Origin: Promicromonospora panici
GTDB taxonomy: Bacteria; Actinomycetota; Actinomycetes; Actinomycetales; Cellulomonadaceae
Assembly (NCBI RefSeq): GCF_900608595.1
Contig: NZ_UWYY01000014.1
Span: 158,471 to 222,470 of the forward strand
Length of the DNA: 64,000 nucleotides
Direction: 5' to 3'
Under the pieces are notes generated by a model. That model searched no databases. It was not told where the DNA came from and saw nothing but the letters and a program-made list of their open reading frames with translations. Of the stretch, positions 44,034 to 52,958 are shown one piece after another; positions within the stretch are counted from its first letter, which is position 1, and each line of letters opens with the position of its first letter. Both the position numbers and the translations under genes were made by a program.

Positions 44034-44858
44034 CTAAGCACTTTCGGCGATAGCTCTCGTGGTGACCGCCTGGGCCGGCAGTTCCGCCGTCATCGTCCGG
44101 GTCGCGCCCGCCCCCCAGATCACCCGCCCCTCGGCACCCGTCAGCCGCTTCACGATGTCCAGATAGACGCGCTCGGCGTAGTGGAACGGCGCATCGCCCC
44201 ACGGATGGGCAGGGCTGGACATCACCTCGGGCGGGTCCAGCGACAACACCTGCGCGCCCAGCGCCTTCGTCGCGAACCGCACGTACGACTGGAACACCAC
44301 GTTCGCGTCCCGCGCCGACATCCCGAACGAGTCCGGCGTCCGCCCGCCGGTCTCGGACCGTTCGGCCCATGGGATGTCCAGGAGCACCACGGTGGCCTGC
44401 GGCATGTCGTGGCGGAGGCGTCCGCCGATGGAGCCCATCGCCGTCCGCCAGAGCTCGAAATGCTGCTGGGTCCCGAACGCGAGGTGCTGGGTGCCCTGGG
44501 GCAGGTGCTGCTCGGAACCGGAATCGATGAGTTCCACCGAGCGCGTGACCACCGACCCGTCCGGCAGCAGGTAGACGCCCAGGCGCTCGTCGACGAGGTC
44601 GATCAGCACGAGGTCGGTGTGGGTTGCCGCCGAAGCGATCCGCGACCGCAGGCTCGACGCGAAGTCGCCCGAGACCATGCGCTGCTGGAACCGTGACTCC
44701 CGCGTCGGCGGCACGATGAGCTCAACCGGGCGCGTGTACGCACTCAGGACCGACTGCCGCGCCACGTACCCGACGAGCTTGAACTGCCCGGGTTCGAGGT
44801 GCTCGAACGTATCCCGTGACACGCACGAGCCGTAGATGAAGACCCTGGTCCTGCTCAT
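44034..44858 (-). CDS. DUF6270 protein, possible SGNH-type hydrolase
   Basis: About 274 aa. The N terminus RVFIYGSCVSRDTFEHLEP is the mark of DUF6270; the GS-C-SRD pattern and HPWGDAPFHYAERVYLDIVK near the C terminus recall SGNH/GDSL-like esterases, where a Ser and a terminal D-x-x-H act together. An acyl-esterase or acyltransferase-like role on the polymer is a guess. ATG 44858 overlaps the wecB stop (ATGA). Function not established. Confidence 0.75.
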   Translation of the reverse strand: MSRTRVFIYGSCVSRDTFEHLEPGQFKLVGYVARQSVLSAYTRPVELIVPPTRESRFQQRMVSGDFASSLRSRIASAATHTDLVLIDLVDERLGVYLLPDGSVVTRSVELIDSGSEQHLPQGTQHLAFGTQQHFELWRTAMGSIGGRLRHDMPQATVVLLDIPWAERSETGGRTPDSFGMSARDANVVFQSYVRFATKALGAQVLSLDPPEVMSSPAHPWGDAPFHYAERVYLDIVKRLTGAEGRVIWGAGATRTMTAELPAQAVTTRAIAESA

Positions 44859-46063
44859 GCCCCACCCTCTGCGACGGCAACGGTCAGGTCATCGTTCATG
44901 TGGTCGAGGTCCGGCCGGACCGTCGACGGCGCGGACGGCATCGCCGGTGCGAGCAGGCGCGCCGTCGCGTCGAGCACGCGTCCCGCGCTTCGGCCGTCGC
45001 CGTACGGGTTGACCGCTTGCGCCATGGCGCGGCAGAGGGCGTCGTCGGTCAGCAGCCGGGTCACCTCGGCCACCACCCGCTCCTCGTCAGTACCGATCAG
45101 CCGGGCGGTGCCGGCCTCGATCGCCTCCGGGCGTTCCGTGTTGTCGCGCATCACCAGCACCGGCTTGCCGAGACTTGGTGCCTCCTCCTGGAGCCCGCCC
45201 GAGTCGGTGAGCACCATGGTGGACAGCGACAGCAAGTGCGTGAACTCCCCGTAGCCGAGCGGCTCGGTGACGGTCACGTTCGGCAGTCCGTCGAGGTGCG
45301 GCAGTACGGCGTCGCGCACCACGGGGTTGCGGTGCACCGGTAGCACGATCTCGGCGTCGGGGAACCGCCGGGCGATCCGCGCCAGAGCGCGCCCGACGCC
45401 TTTCATGGCGTCGCCCCAGTTCTCGCGGCGGTGGGTGGTCACCAGCACGATCCGGCGGCCCGACGCCGCAGCTCGTTCGAGCGCGGCGTCCGCGAACGCC
45501 GTCCGGCGCTCGACGGCCAGGTGGAGGGCGTCGATCACGGTGTTGCCGGTGACGACGATGTTCTCGAGCTGGACGCCCTCCGCCGTGAGGCAGGCCAGGC
45601 TCCGCAAGGTCGGCGCGAGGTGCAGCGAGGCGATCTGGGAGGTGATCTTGCGGTTCGCCTCCTCCGGGAACGGTGACATGATGTCGCGGCTGCGCAGCCC
45701 GGCCTCCAGGTGCACCACCGGGATGTGCCGGTAGAACGCGGCCAGGGCAGCAGCGGTGGAGGTCGAGGTATCGCCCTGCACGATGACGGCGTCGGGCTGC
45801 CGCTCGGCGAGGATGGGGTCCAGACGCTGCATGACGCGCACGAAGATCTGCGCAAGCGTCTGGCCGTGGCTCATGATGTCGAGGTCGTAGTTCGGCACGA
45901 TGCCGAAGATCTCGTTCACCTGATCGAGCATCTCCCGGTGCTGCCCGGTGACGACCGTTACCGAGCTGAACCTGTCGTCTGCCTCCAGTGCCATGATGAC
46001 GGGGGCGACCTTGACGGCTTCGGGCCGCGTGCCGTACACGGTCATGACGAGGGGGCGGGTCAC
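44855..46063 (-). CDS. wecB: UDP-N-acetylglucosamine 2-epimerase (non-hydrolysing)
   Basis: Interconverts UDP-GlcNAc and UDP-ManNAc. About 402 aa, the usual size. Key blocks: TVYGTRPEAVKVAPVI (N-terminal), VTGQHREMLDQV, VIVQGDTSTSTAAALAAF, VVHLEAGLRSRDIMSPFPEE, TTHRRENWG, LTDSGGLQEEAPSLGKPVLV and MRDNTERPEA. GTG 46063 overlaps the ABC ATPase stop (GTGA). With wecC (11598-12848) it completes the route to UDP-ManNAcA. The C-terminal 25 residues extend past the usual end and look disordered. Confidence 0.94.
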   Translation of the reverse strand: MTRPLVMTVYGTRPEAVKVAPVIMALEADDRFSSVTVVTGQHREMLDQVNEIFGIVPNYDLDIMSHGQTLAQIFVRVMQRLDPILAERQPDAVIVQGDTSTSTAAALAAFYRHIPVVHLEAGLRSRDIMSPFPEEANRKITSQIASLHLAPTLRSLACLTAEGVQLENIVVTGNTVIDALHLAVERRTAFADAALERAAASGRRIVLVTTHRRENWGDAMKGVGRALARIARRFPDAEIVLPVHRNPVVRDAVLPHLDGLPNVTVTEPLGYGEFTHLLSLSTMVLTDSGGLQEEAPSLGKPVLVMRDNTERPEAIEAGTARLIGTDEERVVAEVTRLLTDDALCRAMAQAVNPYGDGRSAGRVLDATARLLAPAMPSAPSTVRPDLDHMNDDLTVAVAEGGA

Positions 46064-47181
46064 GGCTCGGTCACCTCCGCCCGCAGTGCGGCGGCGCGTG
46101 CCGCCTCAGCCCGCAGTGCCGCGGCGCGTGCTGTGGCCGCCCTCGTTTGCCGGGCGTCGCGTCCCGTGGGCCGGGCATGCCGCTCGCGGACCGGCCCCAT
46201 GGGGGGATCGGGCTCGTCGAACTGTCGCTCGGCGAACGCCTCCTGGAGAATCCGCCTGGCCTCGTCGGGCTTGTCCTTTGCGTGGGCCCAGGCCCACTTG
46301 CGGTAGCGGACGGCGACGTCCTGCGCCTGGCCGTCGAGTACGAGGCGGCCGTGGTGCAGCCAGATGGCGCGCGTGCAGGACTCCTCGATGGTCTGGGCGG
46401 CGTGGCTGACCAGGAACACCGTTCCGGCCTGCTCCCGCAGCCGGGTCATCCGGGCCTCGCTGCGTTCTTTGAACGCGGCGTCGCCGGTGGCCAGCGCCTC
46501 GTCGATGAGCAGGATGTGCGGGCGTGCCGCGGTCGCGATGGCGAAGCGCAGGCGTGCCGCCATGCCCGAGGAGTAGGTGCGCATGGGCAGGTAGATGGAT
46601 TTGCCCAGGCCGGCCAGCTCGATGACGTCGGGGATGGCGGCCTGTGCCTCGGCGGGGGACAGGCCCATCGCCAGGCAGCCGAGGCGTACGTTCTCCTCGC
46701 CGGGCAGGTCGGGTACCAGGGCGGCGTTGACGCCGATGAGTACGGGTGTGCTCTCGGCCAGCACCTGGCCTTTGGTGGGCTTCTCCAGTCCGGCGATGAT
46801 CCGCAGGAGCGTGCTCTTGCCGGAGCCGTTCTGGCCCACGAGGCCGATCTGCTCGCCGGAGTTCGCGACGAACGAGATGTCGGTCAGCGCACGCACCGTC
46901 ACCCTGGGCCCCTGGCCCATGAGATTGAGCGCGGCACGTTTGATGGCGGCGCGTCGGCCACGGGTCACGTCGGTGGACAGCGTGCGGTAGTACATCCGCA
47001 CGCCCTGGACGGCGACCGTCGGCCGCAGCACGGGCGCGCTGCAGGTCTGGGTGTCGCCGGCGGCGATCTGGCCGGTGTGCCGTGTGGCCTGCGGGGTCGT
47101 CTCCGAATACGGGGAGACCAGCACGTGGCTGCCCACCAGGGCCGGGGCCTTCGGCATCGGGTTGTTGAGGTCAGCGGCCAT
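46060..47181 (-). CDS. polysaccharide ABC exporter, ATP-binding subunit (TagH/Wzt-like)
   Basis: About 373 aa. Walker A GLVGQNGSGKSTLLR, signature YSSGMAARLRFA and Walker B ILLIDEALATGD, with the TagH/Wzt-type switch and NLMGQGPRVTVRALTDISF start of the domain. The first 60 residues are an extra extension. After the ATPase core the C terminus is a short Ala/Arg-rich tail with a tandem RAAALRAEA repeat (about 46075-46135 in DNA) instead of the sugar-binding domain of some Wzt proteins. Partners the permease at 47171. ATG 47181 overlaps the permease end by 11 bases, with GGAG upstream. Confidence 0.9.
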   Translation of the reverse strand: MAADLNNPMPKAPALVGSHVLVSPYSETTPQATRHTGQIAAGDTQTCSAPVLRPTVAVQGVRMYYRTLSTDVTRGRRAAIKRAALNLMGQGPRVTVRALTDISFVANSGEQIGLVGQNGSGKSTLLRIIAGLEKPTKGQVLAESTPVLIGVNAALVPDLPGEENVRLGCLAMGLSPAEAQAAIPDVIELAGLGKSIYLPMRTYSSGMAARLRFAIATAARPHILLIDEALATGDAAFKERSEARMTRLREQAGTVFLVSHAAQTIEESCTRAIWLHHGRLVLDGQAQDVAVRYRKWAWAHAKDKPDEARRILQEAFAERQFDEPDPPMGPVRERHARPTGRDARQTRAATARAAALRAEAARAAALRAEVTEP

Positions 47182-48055
47182 AGCTCTCCTCCGCCTGCCA
47201 GAAGGTGACGAACCCGATCAGCAGCATGCCGACGGCCCAGCCGCCGAGCCACACCCAGCGCATCAGGTCGGGCGTCGTGGCGTACAGCACGCAGTCCCGC
47301 ACGATGTCCAGCACGATGAACATGGGGTTCGCCTCGAGCCACACGAGCAGGTCCGGGTCCGTAACGAACGCGTCGAACGAGAAGAACACCGCCGACGCGT
47401 ACAACCAGACGCGCATCACCATGCCGATGAGATTCGTGACGTCCGGTAGCGCGGCGGCCCACCGGGCCACCAGGAGGGACAGCCCGGTGACGAACAGGAC
47501 CTGGAGCCCGAGCGCGCCCGCCACCAGTGCGATGCGCCAGGTGTACTCCTCAGCAGGCGGCATGAAGTAGATCAGCGCGGCCAGCATCACCAGCGTGGGA
47601 CCCAGGTTGAGCAGGTTGCGCAGCACCACCGAGATCGGCAGCGCCGCCCGCGGGAACGTGAACGCCCGGATCAGGTTCTTGCCGGACTGCACCGACCGCG
47701 CGCCACCGTTGACGGACTGCGTCGTGAACTGGAACAGGAACACGCCGATCAGCAGGTAACCGACGAAGTTGTCGATGCCCCGTCCCCCCTTCATCAGCAT
47801 GCCGAACACCAGGAAGTACACCGCGCCGTCGACCAGCGGGTTCAGCACCAGCCAGGCCTTGCCCAACAGGTTCTGCCGGGTCCCGCTCGCGACCTTCGCG
47901 CGCGCGTCCGCCCACAGGAAGTGCCGACGCGCCCACAGCAGCCGCACGTACTGCCCCAGCGAGGGCCTGGCGCCGACGCGGGAGAGGTTGGCGAACATCA
48001 CCGGCGACGCGTCGAACAGCGCCGAGTACGACCCTGTCTCCGGTCCCGACGTCAT
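47171..48055 (-). CDS. polysaccharide ABC exporter, permease subunit (TagG/Wzm-like)
   Basis: About 294 aa with six predicted membrane helices in the ABC-2 layout: ASGTRQNLLGKAWLVLNPLV leads into helix 1; YLLIGVFLFQFTTQSVNGGA and KNLIRAFTFPRAALPISVVL are the family blocks. ATG 48055 overlaps the upstream GT4 stop (ATGA). It would export a completed lipid-linked glycan, as in teichoic acid and O-antigen systems. With the Wzx flippase at 1235 the locus carries two export types. Confidence 0.9.
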   Translation of the reverse strand: MTSGPETGSYSALFDASPVMFANLSRVGARPSLGQYVRLLWARRHFLWADARAKVASGTRQNLLGKAWLVLNPLVDGAVYFLVFGMLMKGGRGIDNFVGYLLIGVFLFQFTTQSVNGGARSVQSGKNLIRAFTFPRAALPISVVLRNLLNLGPTLVMLAALIYFMPPAEEYTWRIALVAGALGLQVLFVTGLSLLVARWAAALPDVTNLIGMVMRVWLYASAVFFSFDAFVTDPDLLVWLEANPMFIVLDIVRDCVLYATTPDLMRWVWLGGWAVGMLLIGFVTFWQAEESYGR

Positions 48056-49908
48056 GCCGTCACCCCCAGGCACGCCTGGTAGATGCCCCGATACGTCTCC
48101 GCGTTTCGCGCCCATGTCCTCTCAGTGGCCACCGCCCGGCCGCGCTCGACCAGCTCGGCGCGCAGTGCGGTGTCGTCCAGGAGGGTGCCGATCATGTCGG
48201 CCCAGCCCTCCGTGTCGTCGGCGTCGACGTGCAGCCCGGCGCCGCCCACGGCCTCGACGAGCGCCGGCAGGGCGCTCGCGACCACCGGGCGACCGACCGC
48301 CATGGCCTCGACGGGCTTGAGCGGTGTCACCAGCCGCGTGACCTGGTGGTCGCGGCGTGGCACCAGCACGACGTCGAGCGCGGCCAGCCAGGTCAGGGCG
48401 ACGTCGGGCGGCACGCGCCCCGGGAGCAGCACGTGGTCGGCCACGCCCAGCTCCCGGGCGAGGCGCGCCAGCCCTGGCCGGGCCACGCCGTCGCCCACGA
48501 TCAGGCCCATCACCTCAAGCCCGCGGGCGCGCAGGGTCGCGACCGTGCGGACCACCATCTCCAGACCCTCGTAGTCCACCAGGCTGCTCACCGTCCCGAT
48601 CGCCGGCATCGCGGGCAGGCCCAGGTCCTCCCGGGCCGCATCGGGCGCCGGGTGCGGGGCCGTGAGCAGGACGTCCGGCACCGCGTTCGGCACCACGGTG
48701 ATGCGGCGGGCGGGCACCCCCCGAGCCACGAGCTCGTCGCGCATGGTTCCGCTGAGCGTCACGACGGCGTCGGCAGACAGGGCAAGCTCGGTCTCCTTGT
48801 CCCGCATCAGCACCCGACGGCGGGACGCCGCCGCCCGGGCGCGCGCGGCCGGAGTGCCGTGCGAGGCGACCCAGGTCTCCTCCAGCATGCCCCGCACCTC
48901 GTAGATCCACGGGATGCCGAGCCTGCGCGCCGCCGCGCGCACCAGCACCCCGTTGGCCGCCGGGTTCGTCGTGTGCAGAACGGAGGCGCCCACCTCGCGC
49001 GCCACCTCCGCCAGCAGGTCCAGGTCCTGCGCGGTTCGCCGCGGGACATCGGACACGACGCTGCCGGGGATCAGCCGGCGGTAGGTGACGCCGTCCACGA
49101 CGTCGGTCCCGCGTGCCGCGAGCGAGCCGATGGTCAGCGGGTAGCCGGGGCGTGTGGTCGCGACCGCGGAGGCCCCGGCGGCGTGCTGCGCCACCAGGAT
49201 CGCGTGTGACCGCAGCGTGTACCCGCTCTGCGTATGCGGCAGCGAGTTGGTGAGGTGGTGCAGCACCGTCAGGTTTCGCCGCGCGCCGCCGCCCGGCTCA
49301 GCCAACGGTCTCGCCCCGGTACGAGCGTGACCCGTGCCGGTGCGGCCGGCGTCCATGCTGTCGGCGTCCATGCTGTCGGCGTCGAGCGCGCCGGGCAGCA
49401 GGGCGAGCACCTGGGCCTGCAGGCCCACTGGGACACGAGGCCGGTCTGCCGTCGCGGCCGCGTCGGCTCCCGCCGTCGCCTCCGCCGGACCTCCCGTCGG
49501 GGCGCCCGCGGCCTCGATCTTCTCGACGTCGCCGAGCAGCCAGGCGGCGCGGTAGCGCACCGGACCCGGCACATCGACGCCATCCAGCAGCTCCGGCCTG
49601 CCCACCGCGACGGCCACCTCGGCGGCGACCCGCCGGTCCCGGAGGCCCGGCCGGTCCAGCAGGCGCCGCGCCTCGTCCGCGGCACCCGCGGCGTCCCCCG
49701 CGAGCAGACGCCCCAGCGCGTGCGGCGCAGACGGTGCCGACACCGTACCGAGGACGCGCACCAGCGGCAGGCGCACCCGCTCCGGCGCCCGCCGGGCGGC
49801 CTGGACAGCCAGCCACAAGGGATCCTCGGCGAGGCTCCGGAGCACGAAGGACGCCGTGTAGCGAAGATTGCGGGCGAGCTCACCCGCGCGCCGCAAGGGG
49901 TGTGCCAT
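48052..49908 (-). CDS. GT4-type glycosyltransferase with N-terminal extension
   Basis: About 618 aa. The first 210 residues are a helical, Ala/Arg-rich extension with an internal MDADS repeat. The GT4 core follows: LHHLTNSLPHTQSGYTLRSH, WIYEVRGMLEE, VVPNAVPDVLL, IGTVSSLVDYEGLEMVV and the EX7E-type KPVEAMAVGRPVVAS. ATG 49908 shares one base with the preceding stop (TGATG). It directly precedes the ABC exporter pair, so it probably works on the polymer exported by it. Sugar unknown. Confidence 0.87.
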   Translation of the reverse strand: MAHPLRRAGELARNLRYTASFVLRSLAEDPLWLAVQAARRAPERVRLPLVRVLGTVSAPSAPHALGRLLAGDAAGAADEARRLLDRPGLRDRRVAAEVAVAVGRPELLDGVDVPGPVRYRAAWLLGDVEKIEAAGAPTGGPAEATAGADAAATADRPRVPVGLQAQVLALLPGALDADSMDADSMDAGRTGTGHARTGARPLAEPGGGARRNLTVLHHLTNSLPHTQSGYTLRSHAILVAQHAAGASAVATTRPGYPLTIGSLAARGTDVVDGVTYRRLIPGSVVSDVPRRTAQDLDLLAEVAREVGASVLHTTNPAANGVLVRAAARRLGIPWIYEVRGMLEETWVASHGTPAARARAAASRRRVLMRDKETELALSADAVVTLSGTMRDELVARGVPARRITVVPNAVPDVLLTAPHPAPDAAREDLGLPAMPAIGTVSSLVDYEGLEMVVRTVATLRARGLEVMGLIVGDGVARPGLARLARELGVADHVLLPGRVPPDVALTWLAALDVVLVPRRDHQVTRLVTPLKPVEAMAVGRPVVASALPALVEAVGGAGLHVDADDTEGWADMIGTLLDDTALRAELVERGRAVATERTWARNAETYRGIYQACLGVTA

Positions 49909-51245
49909 CAGTACCGTGTCCCAGGGCGCCCGCCCTCGGCGAGCGGACGATCGGCGAGCGGACGATCGGCGAGCGGACGATCGAGCAGACCATCGAGCAG
50001 CTCCGCGTAGCGCCGGCCCAGGGTGTCATCTCTCGCATGCTCGGCCACCCAGGCGGCGGCATCGGGCGATGCGGCGGGGACCACGCCGTCGGACAGCCAG
50101 CCCGACCACAGCCCGGCGAGGCCCTCGACGTCGCCGGGTGGCACCACGGCGCCCGCGCCGTGGGCGCTGACCAGGTCCGCGGCCTCGCCCGCCAGGCACG
50201 CGGAGGCGAACACACCCGAGGCCATCACCTCGTACAGCTTGGACGGGACGGTCCATTCCAGCGGCTCCCAGTCGCGCAGGCAGACGACGACGGTGTCTGC
50301 CCACGCGTACAGGTCACGCACCTGCGTGGGCGGCACCGACGGCTCCACCCGGACCGGTGCGCCGAGCTCGGCCGCCAGCGTACGCAGCGTCTCGAGGTCG
50401 TTGCCGTACCCCACGATGCGCACGTCCAGCGCGTGTCCGCGCTCCTGGACCAGGGCGGCGGCGCGCACCATGACGTCCAGTCCCTGTAGTCGGCCAACCA
50501 TGCCGGCGTAGACGACACGCAGCGGCCTGCCCTCGAGATGCACCGGCCCGTAGCTGCGCACCGGTACGAGCGCCGTACCGTTACGCACCACGGCGACCTC
50601 GCGGAGGCCGCGCGAACGAAGCACCTCGGCGAACGCGGCGGTCGTGGTCACCACGAGGTCGGCCCGGGCCTGCAGGCGCGTCACGGTGCGGTGCGCCGCG
50701 CGTGCCGCGAGGCCGCGCAGCCCGCGGTGTATGTCGTCCCGGCGGCCGCGGCGCAGCAGGATGCCGCTCGGCGCGATGAGGTCGGGCCAGGCGTCGCGCA
50801 TCTCGACGACCAGCCGAGCCCGGTGCCAGCGAGCGAGCGCCCAGCCCGCGACGATGCTCGGGATCCCCGGGACCGTGGCGACGACGACGGCAGGGCGGCC
50901 CACCGACGGGCGGACGCCGTGCAGCACGGAGCTGAGCGCGGCGATCCCCTCGTCGGCAGCCCGCGACAGGAGCCCCTGAGAATGCTCCCGAAAATTCACC
51001 CGGATGATCCGCTCTCCGCCGCTACCTGAAGTCGTCGAGCCGGGGAGGAACTTGGGTGAGGAGTGGGTGATTTTTCCCGATGGGTAGTGCGGCGGCGGCG
51101 CCAGGACCGTCACGGGAAACCCAGCCGGGACGAGATACCGGACGAGAGCCCCCCACCGCCGCTGGGCCGCTCCGGGCTCCGGCGAGTAGTGATGCGTGAC
51201 CAGGAGAACCGTGCGGTTCTGCGGGGCTCGTACGCGAGCTTTCAC
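49908..51245 (-). CDS. GT4-type glycosyltransferase (WbuB-like)
   Basis: About 445 aa. N-terminal LLVTHHYSPEPGAAQRRW and VTVLAPPPHYPSG, then VEMRDAWPDLI, VVYAGMVGRLQGLDVMV and VPSKLYEVMASGVFA are typical of WbuB-type GT4 enzymes that add an amino sugar. The C terminus has three DRPLA repeats coded by a 15-bp tandem repeat. GTG 51245 has AGGAGGG upstream. It begins 34 bp after the second WbaP stop and may add the second sugar to its product. Confidence 0.87.
   Translation of the reverse strand: MKARVRAPQNRTVLLVTHHYSPEPGAAQRRWGALVRYLVPAGFPVTVLAPPPHYPSGKITHSSPKFLPGSTTSGSGGERIIRVNFREHSQGLLSRAADEGIAALSSVLHGVRPSVGRPAVVVATVPGIPSIVAGWALARWHRARLVVEMRDAWPDLIAPSGILLRRGRRDDIHRGLRGLAARAAHRTVTRLQARADLVVTTTAAFAEVLRSRGLREVAVVRNGTALVPVRSYGPVHLEGRPLRVVYAGMVGRLQGLDVMVRAAALVQERGHALDVRIVGYGNDLETLRTLAAELGAPVRVEPSVPPTQVRDLYAWADTVVVCLRDWEPLEWTVPSKLYEVMASGVFASACLAGEAADLVSAHGAGAVVPPGDVEGLAGLWSGWLSDGVVPAASPDAAAWVAEHARDDTLGRRYAELLDGLLDRPLADRPLADRPLAEGGRPGTRY
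49941..49982. repeat. 15-bp tandem repeat in coding region
   Basis: Two full copies of gagcggacgatcggc (49941-49955, 49956-49970) and a 12-bp partial copy (49971-49982) encode DRPLADRPLADRPLA at the C terminus of the GT4. In-frame unit, so copy-number change would keep the reading frame. Confidence 0.85.
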
Positions 51246-51279
51246 AGGGACCCTCCTCTCTGTCCGACCGCCTGTCCGT

Positions 51280-52818
51280 TCAGTACGCCCCGCTCGGTGC
51301 GAACACCTCCCGTGCGGTCCGCAGCATGATCCCGACGTCGCCCAGCAGGCTCCAGTTCTCCACGTAGTAGAGGTCGAGCCGTGCCCCTTGGTCGAGGGAC
51401 AGGTCGTTGCGACCGCTCACCTGCCAGAGCCCGGTCAGGCCGGGCTTCGCGAACAGCCTGCGTCGCAGGGCGTCGTCGTACTGGGCGACCTCGAGCTCCA
51501 CCTGGGGTCGTGGCCCCACCAGGCTCATGTCGCCCTTGATGACGTTGAGCAGCTGGGGGAACTCGTCGATCGAGTACTTGCGCAGGAACCGGCCGAGGCG
51601 CGTGACCCGTGGGTCGCTCTTGGGCTTGTAGAAGACGCCGGCGTCGCCGTCGAGCACCTCGAGCAGCCCGTCCTCCGCGTCCTGCCGCATCGACCGCAGC
51701 TTGTAGAGCGTGAACGGCTTCCCGTTCTGACCGATCCGCCGCTGCGCGAACAGCGCCGGACCTGGGCTGGTCATGCGCACGAGGGCGCCGAACATCAGTA
51801 GCGGCACGGCGACGACCACGAGGATCAGCGTGGCGACGACGACGTCGAAGACCCGCTTGACCGCGTGCTGCAGCCCCGTGTATCCGGGGGGTGAGACCTG
51901 GACCATCGCCACACCGTCGACCGGGGTGACGACAAGCCGGGGGCTCGCCACGTCGGCGAGCGCCGACACGACGACGAGCTCCGCGCCCGTGGGCTCCAGG
52001 TCCCACGCGAGCCGCTTGAAGGCCCGTGGCGTGGCGCCGTCGAACGCGGTCACCGCGACCGCGTCCACCCTCTGGGTTCGCGCGATCTCGGCGGCGTCCT
52101 CCGGGCTACCGAGCACCGGCACGCCCTCGACCGGCGATGGGATGGCGGTGCCGCCGGGCAAGCACACCCCGATCACATGGAAGCCGGCTTCATGCGTACG
52201 GTCCACTCGGCGGCACAGGTCGACAACGGCGTCACGCGCGCCGACCACAAGGGTGCGCCGCTGGAACCCGCCGCGCGCCCGCTCCGCGTGCAGCCTCCTC
52301 TCGAGCAACCACCGCCCGGCCAGCACCAGGGCGATCCCGACCGGGAGCGTGACAGCAACGTACGACCGTGCAAGATCGAACTTGATGAGGTAGCAGACGA
52401 TCGCGATGAGCCCGAAGAGCCCGGCCGTGGCGCGTACCACGCGCAGGATCTCCTCCCGGCCGGATCCGAGCACGCGCGGGCTGCGGGAGCCGACGACGCC
52501 CAGAGCCAGCACCCAGGCCTCGGCGAGCGCGATGGAGATGAGGGCGTATTGACCACCGCGTGGCTCGAAGAGCTCAACCTGGACCTGCCGGTCGAAGCGA
52601 AGCACGTAGCCCAGCGCTACTCCCGCCGTGACCGCGGCGATGTCCATGATGAGCGCCCGGTGAGCGACGACCTTCTGCCATCCGGTCGCTTGTCCCCGAA
52701 AGGGCGATGGTGCGGTCATCGGTACGGAGCGCCGAGCGGACTCGAGCGCCAACCGCTCTTCCAGCTCGGCTGCCACTCGATCGACGTCGGCGGCGTTCGG
52801 ACGGTTGTCGACGGTCAC
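51280..52818 (-). CDS. undecaprenyl-phosphate sugar-1-phosphate transferase, WbaP/WcaJ-like (copy 2)
   Basis: About 512 aa, close paralogue of 3930-5462 along its whole length, with the same membrane helices, Rossmann-like middle (RRTLVVGARDAVVDL) and catalytic blocks PFTLYKLRSM, KYSIDEFPQLLNVIKGDMS, LVGPRP, KPGLTGLWQVSGRN and the same terminal VFAPSGAY. GTG 52818 is preferred, with AGGGG six bases upstream and alignment to the paralogue; ATG 52821 is the alternative. Two initiators in one locus suggest two primer glycans, or a duplication with one specialising. Confidence 0.93.
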   Translation of the reverse strand: MTVDNRPNAADVDRVAAELEERLALESARRSVPMTAPSPFRGQATGWQKVVAHRALIMDIAAVTAGVALGYVLRFDRQVQVELFEPRGGQYALISIALAEAWVLALGVVGSRSPRVLGSGREEILRVVRATAGLFGLIAIVCYLIKFDLARSYVAVTLPVGIALVLAGRWLLERRLHAERARGGFQRRTLVVGARDAVVDLCRRVDRTHEAGFHVIGVCLPGGTAIPSPVEGVPVLGSPEDAAEIARTQRVDAVAVTAFDGATPRAFKRLAWDLEPTGAELVVVSALADVASPRLVVTPVDGVAMVQVSPPGYTGLQHAVKRVFDVVVATLILVVVAVPLLMFGALVRMTSPGPALFAQRRIGQNGKPFTLYKLRSMRQDAEDGLLEVLDGDAGVFYKPKSDPRVTRLGRFLRKYSIDEFPQLLNVIKGDMSLVGPRPQVELEVAQYDDALRRRLFAKPGLTGLWQVSGRNDLSLDQGARLDLYYVENWSLLGDVGIMLRTAREVFAPSGAY

Positions 52819-52875
52819 CATCCACCCCTCGACTGTGTACCTGGAGAACGGATGCACCCTGTGGGGTGCACTGGG

Positions 52876-52928
52876 ACCGACGACGTGCTGCGCCTCACCT
52901 CGACGGCGAGGCGCAGCACGTGGTCGGT
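52876..52928. terminator. long hairpin between LAxTG gene and wbaP-like gene (copy 2)
   Basis: ACCGAC (52876-52881) and ACGTGCTGCGCCTC (52883-52896) pair with GAGGCGCAGCACGT (52908-52921) and GTCGGT (52923-52928), about 20 bp with one G-G mismatch around the loop ACCTCGACGGC. The place and loop match the hairpin at 5503-5549 but most stem bases differ, so pairing is kept by changes on both sides. No T-run; same uncertainty about function. Confidence 0.62.
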
Positions 52929-52958
52929 CAGAAAGCCGCCCGAGGGCGGTCCGGTGGG

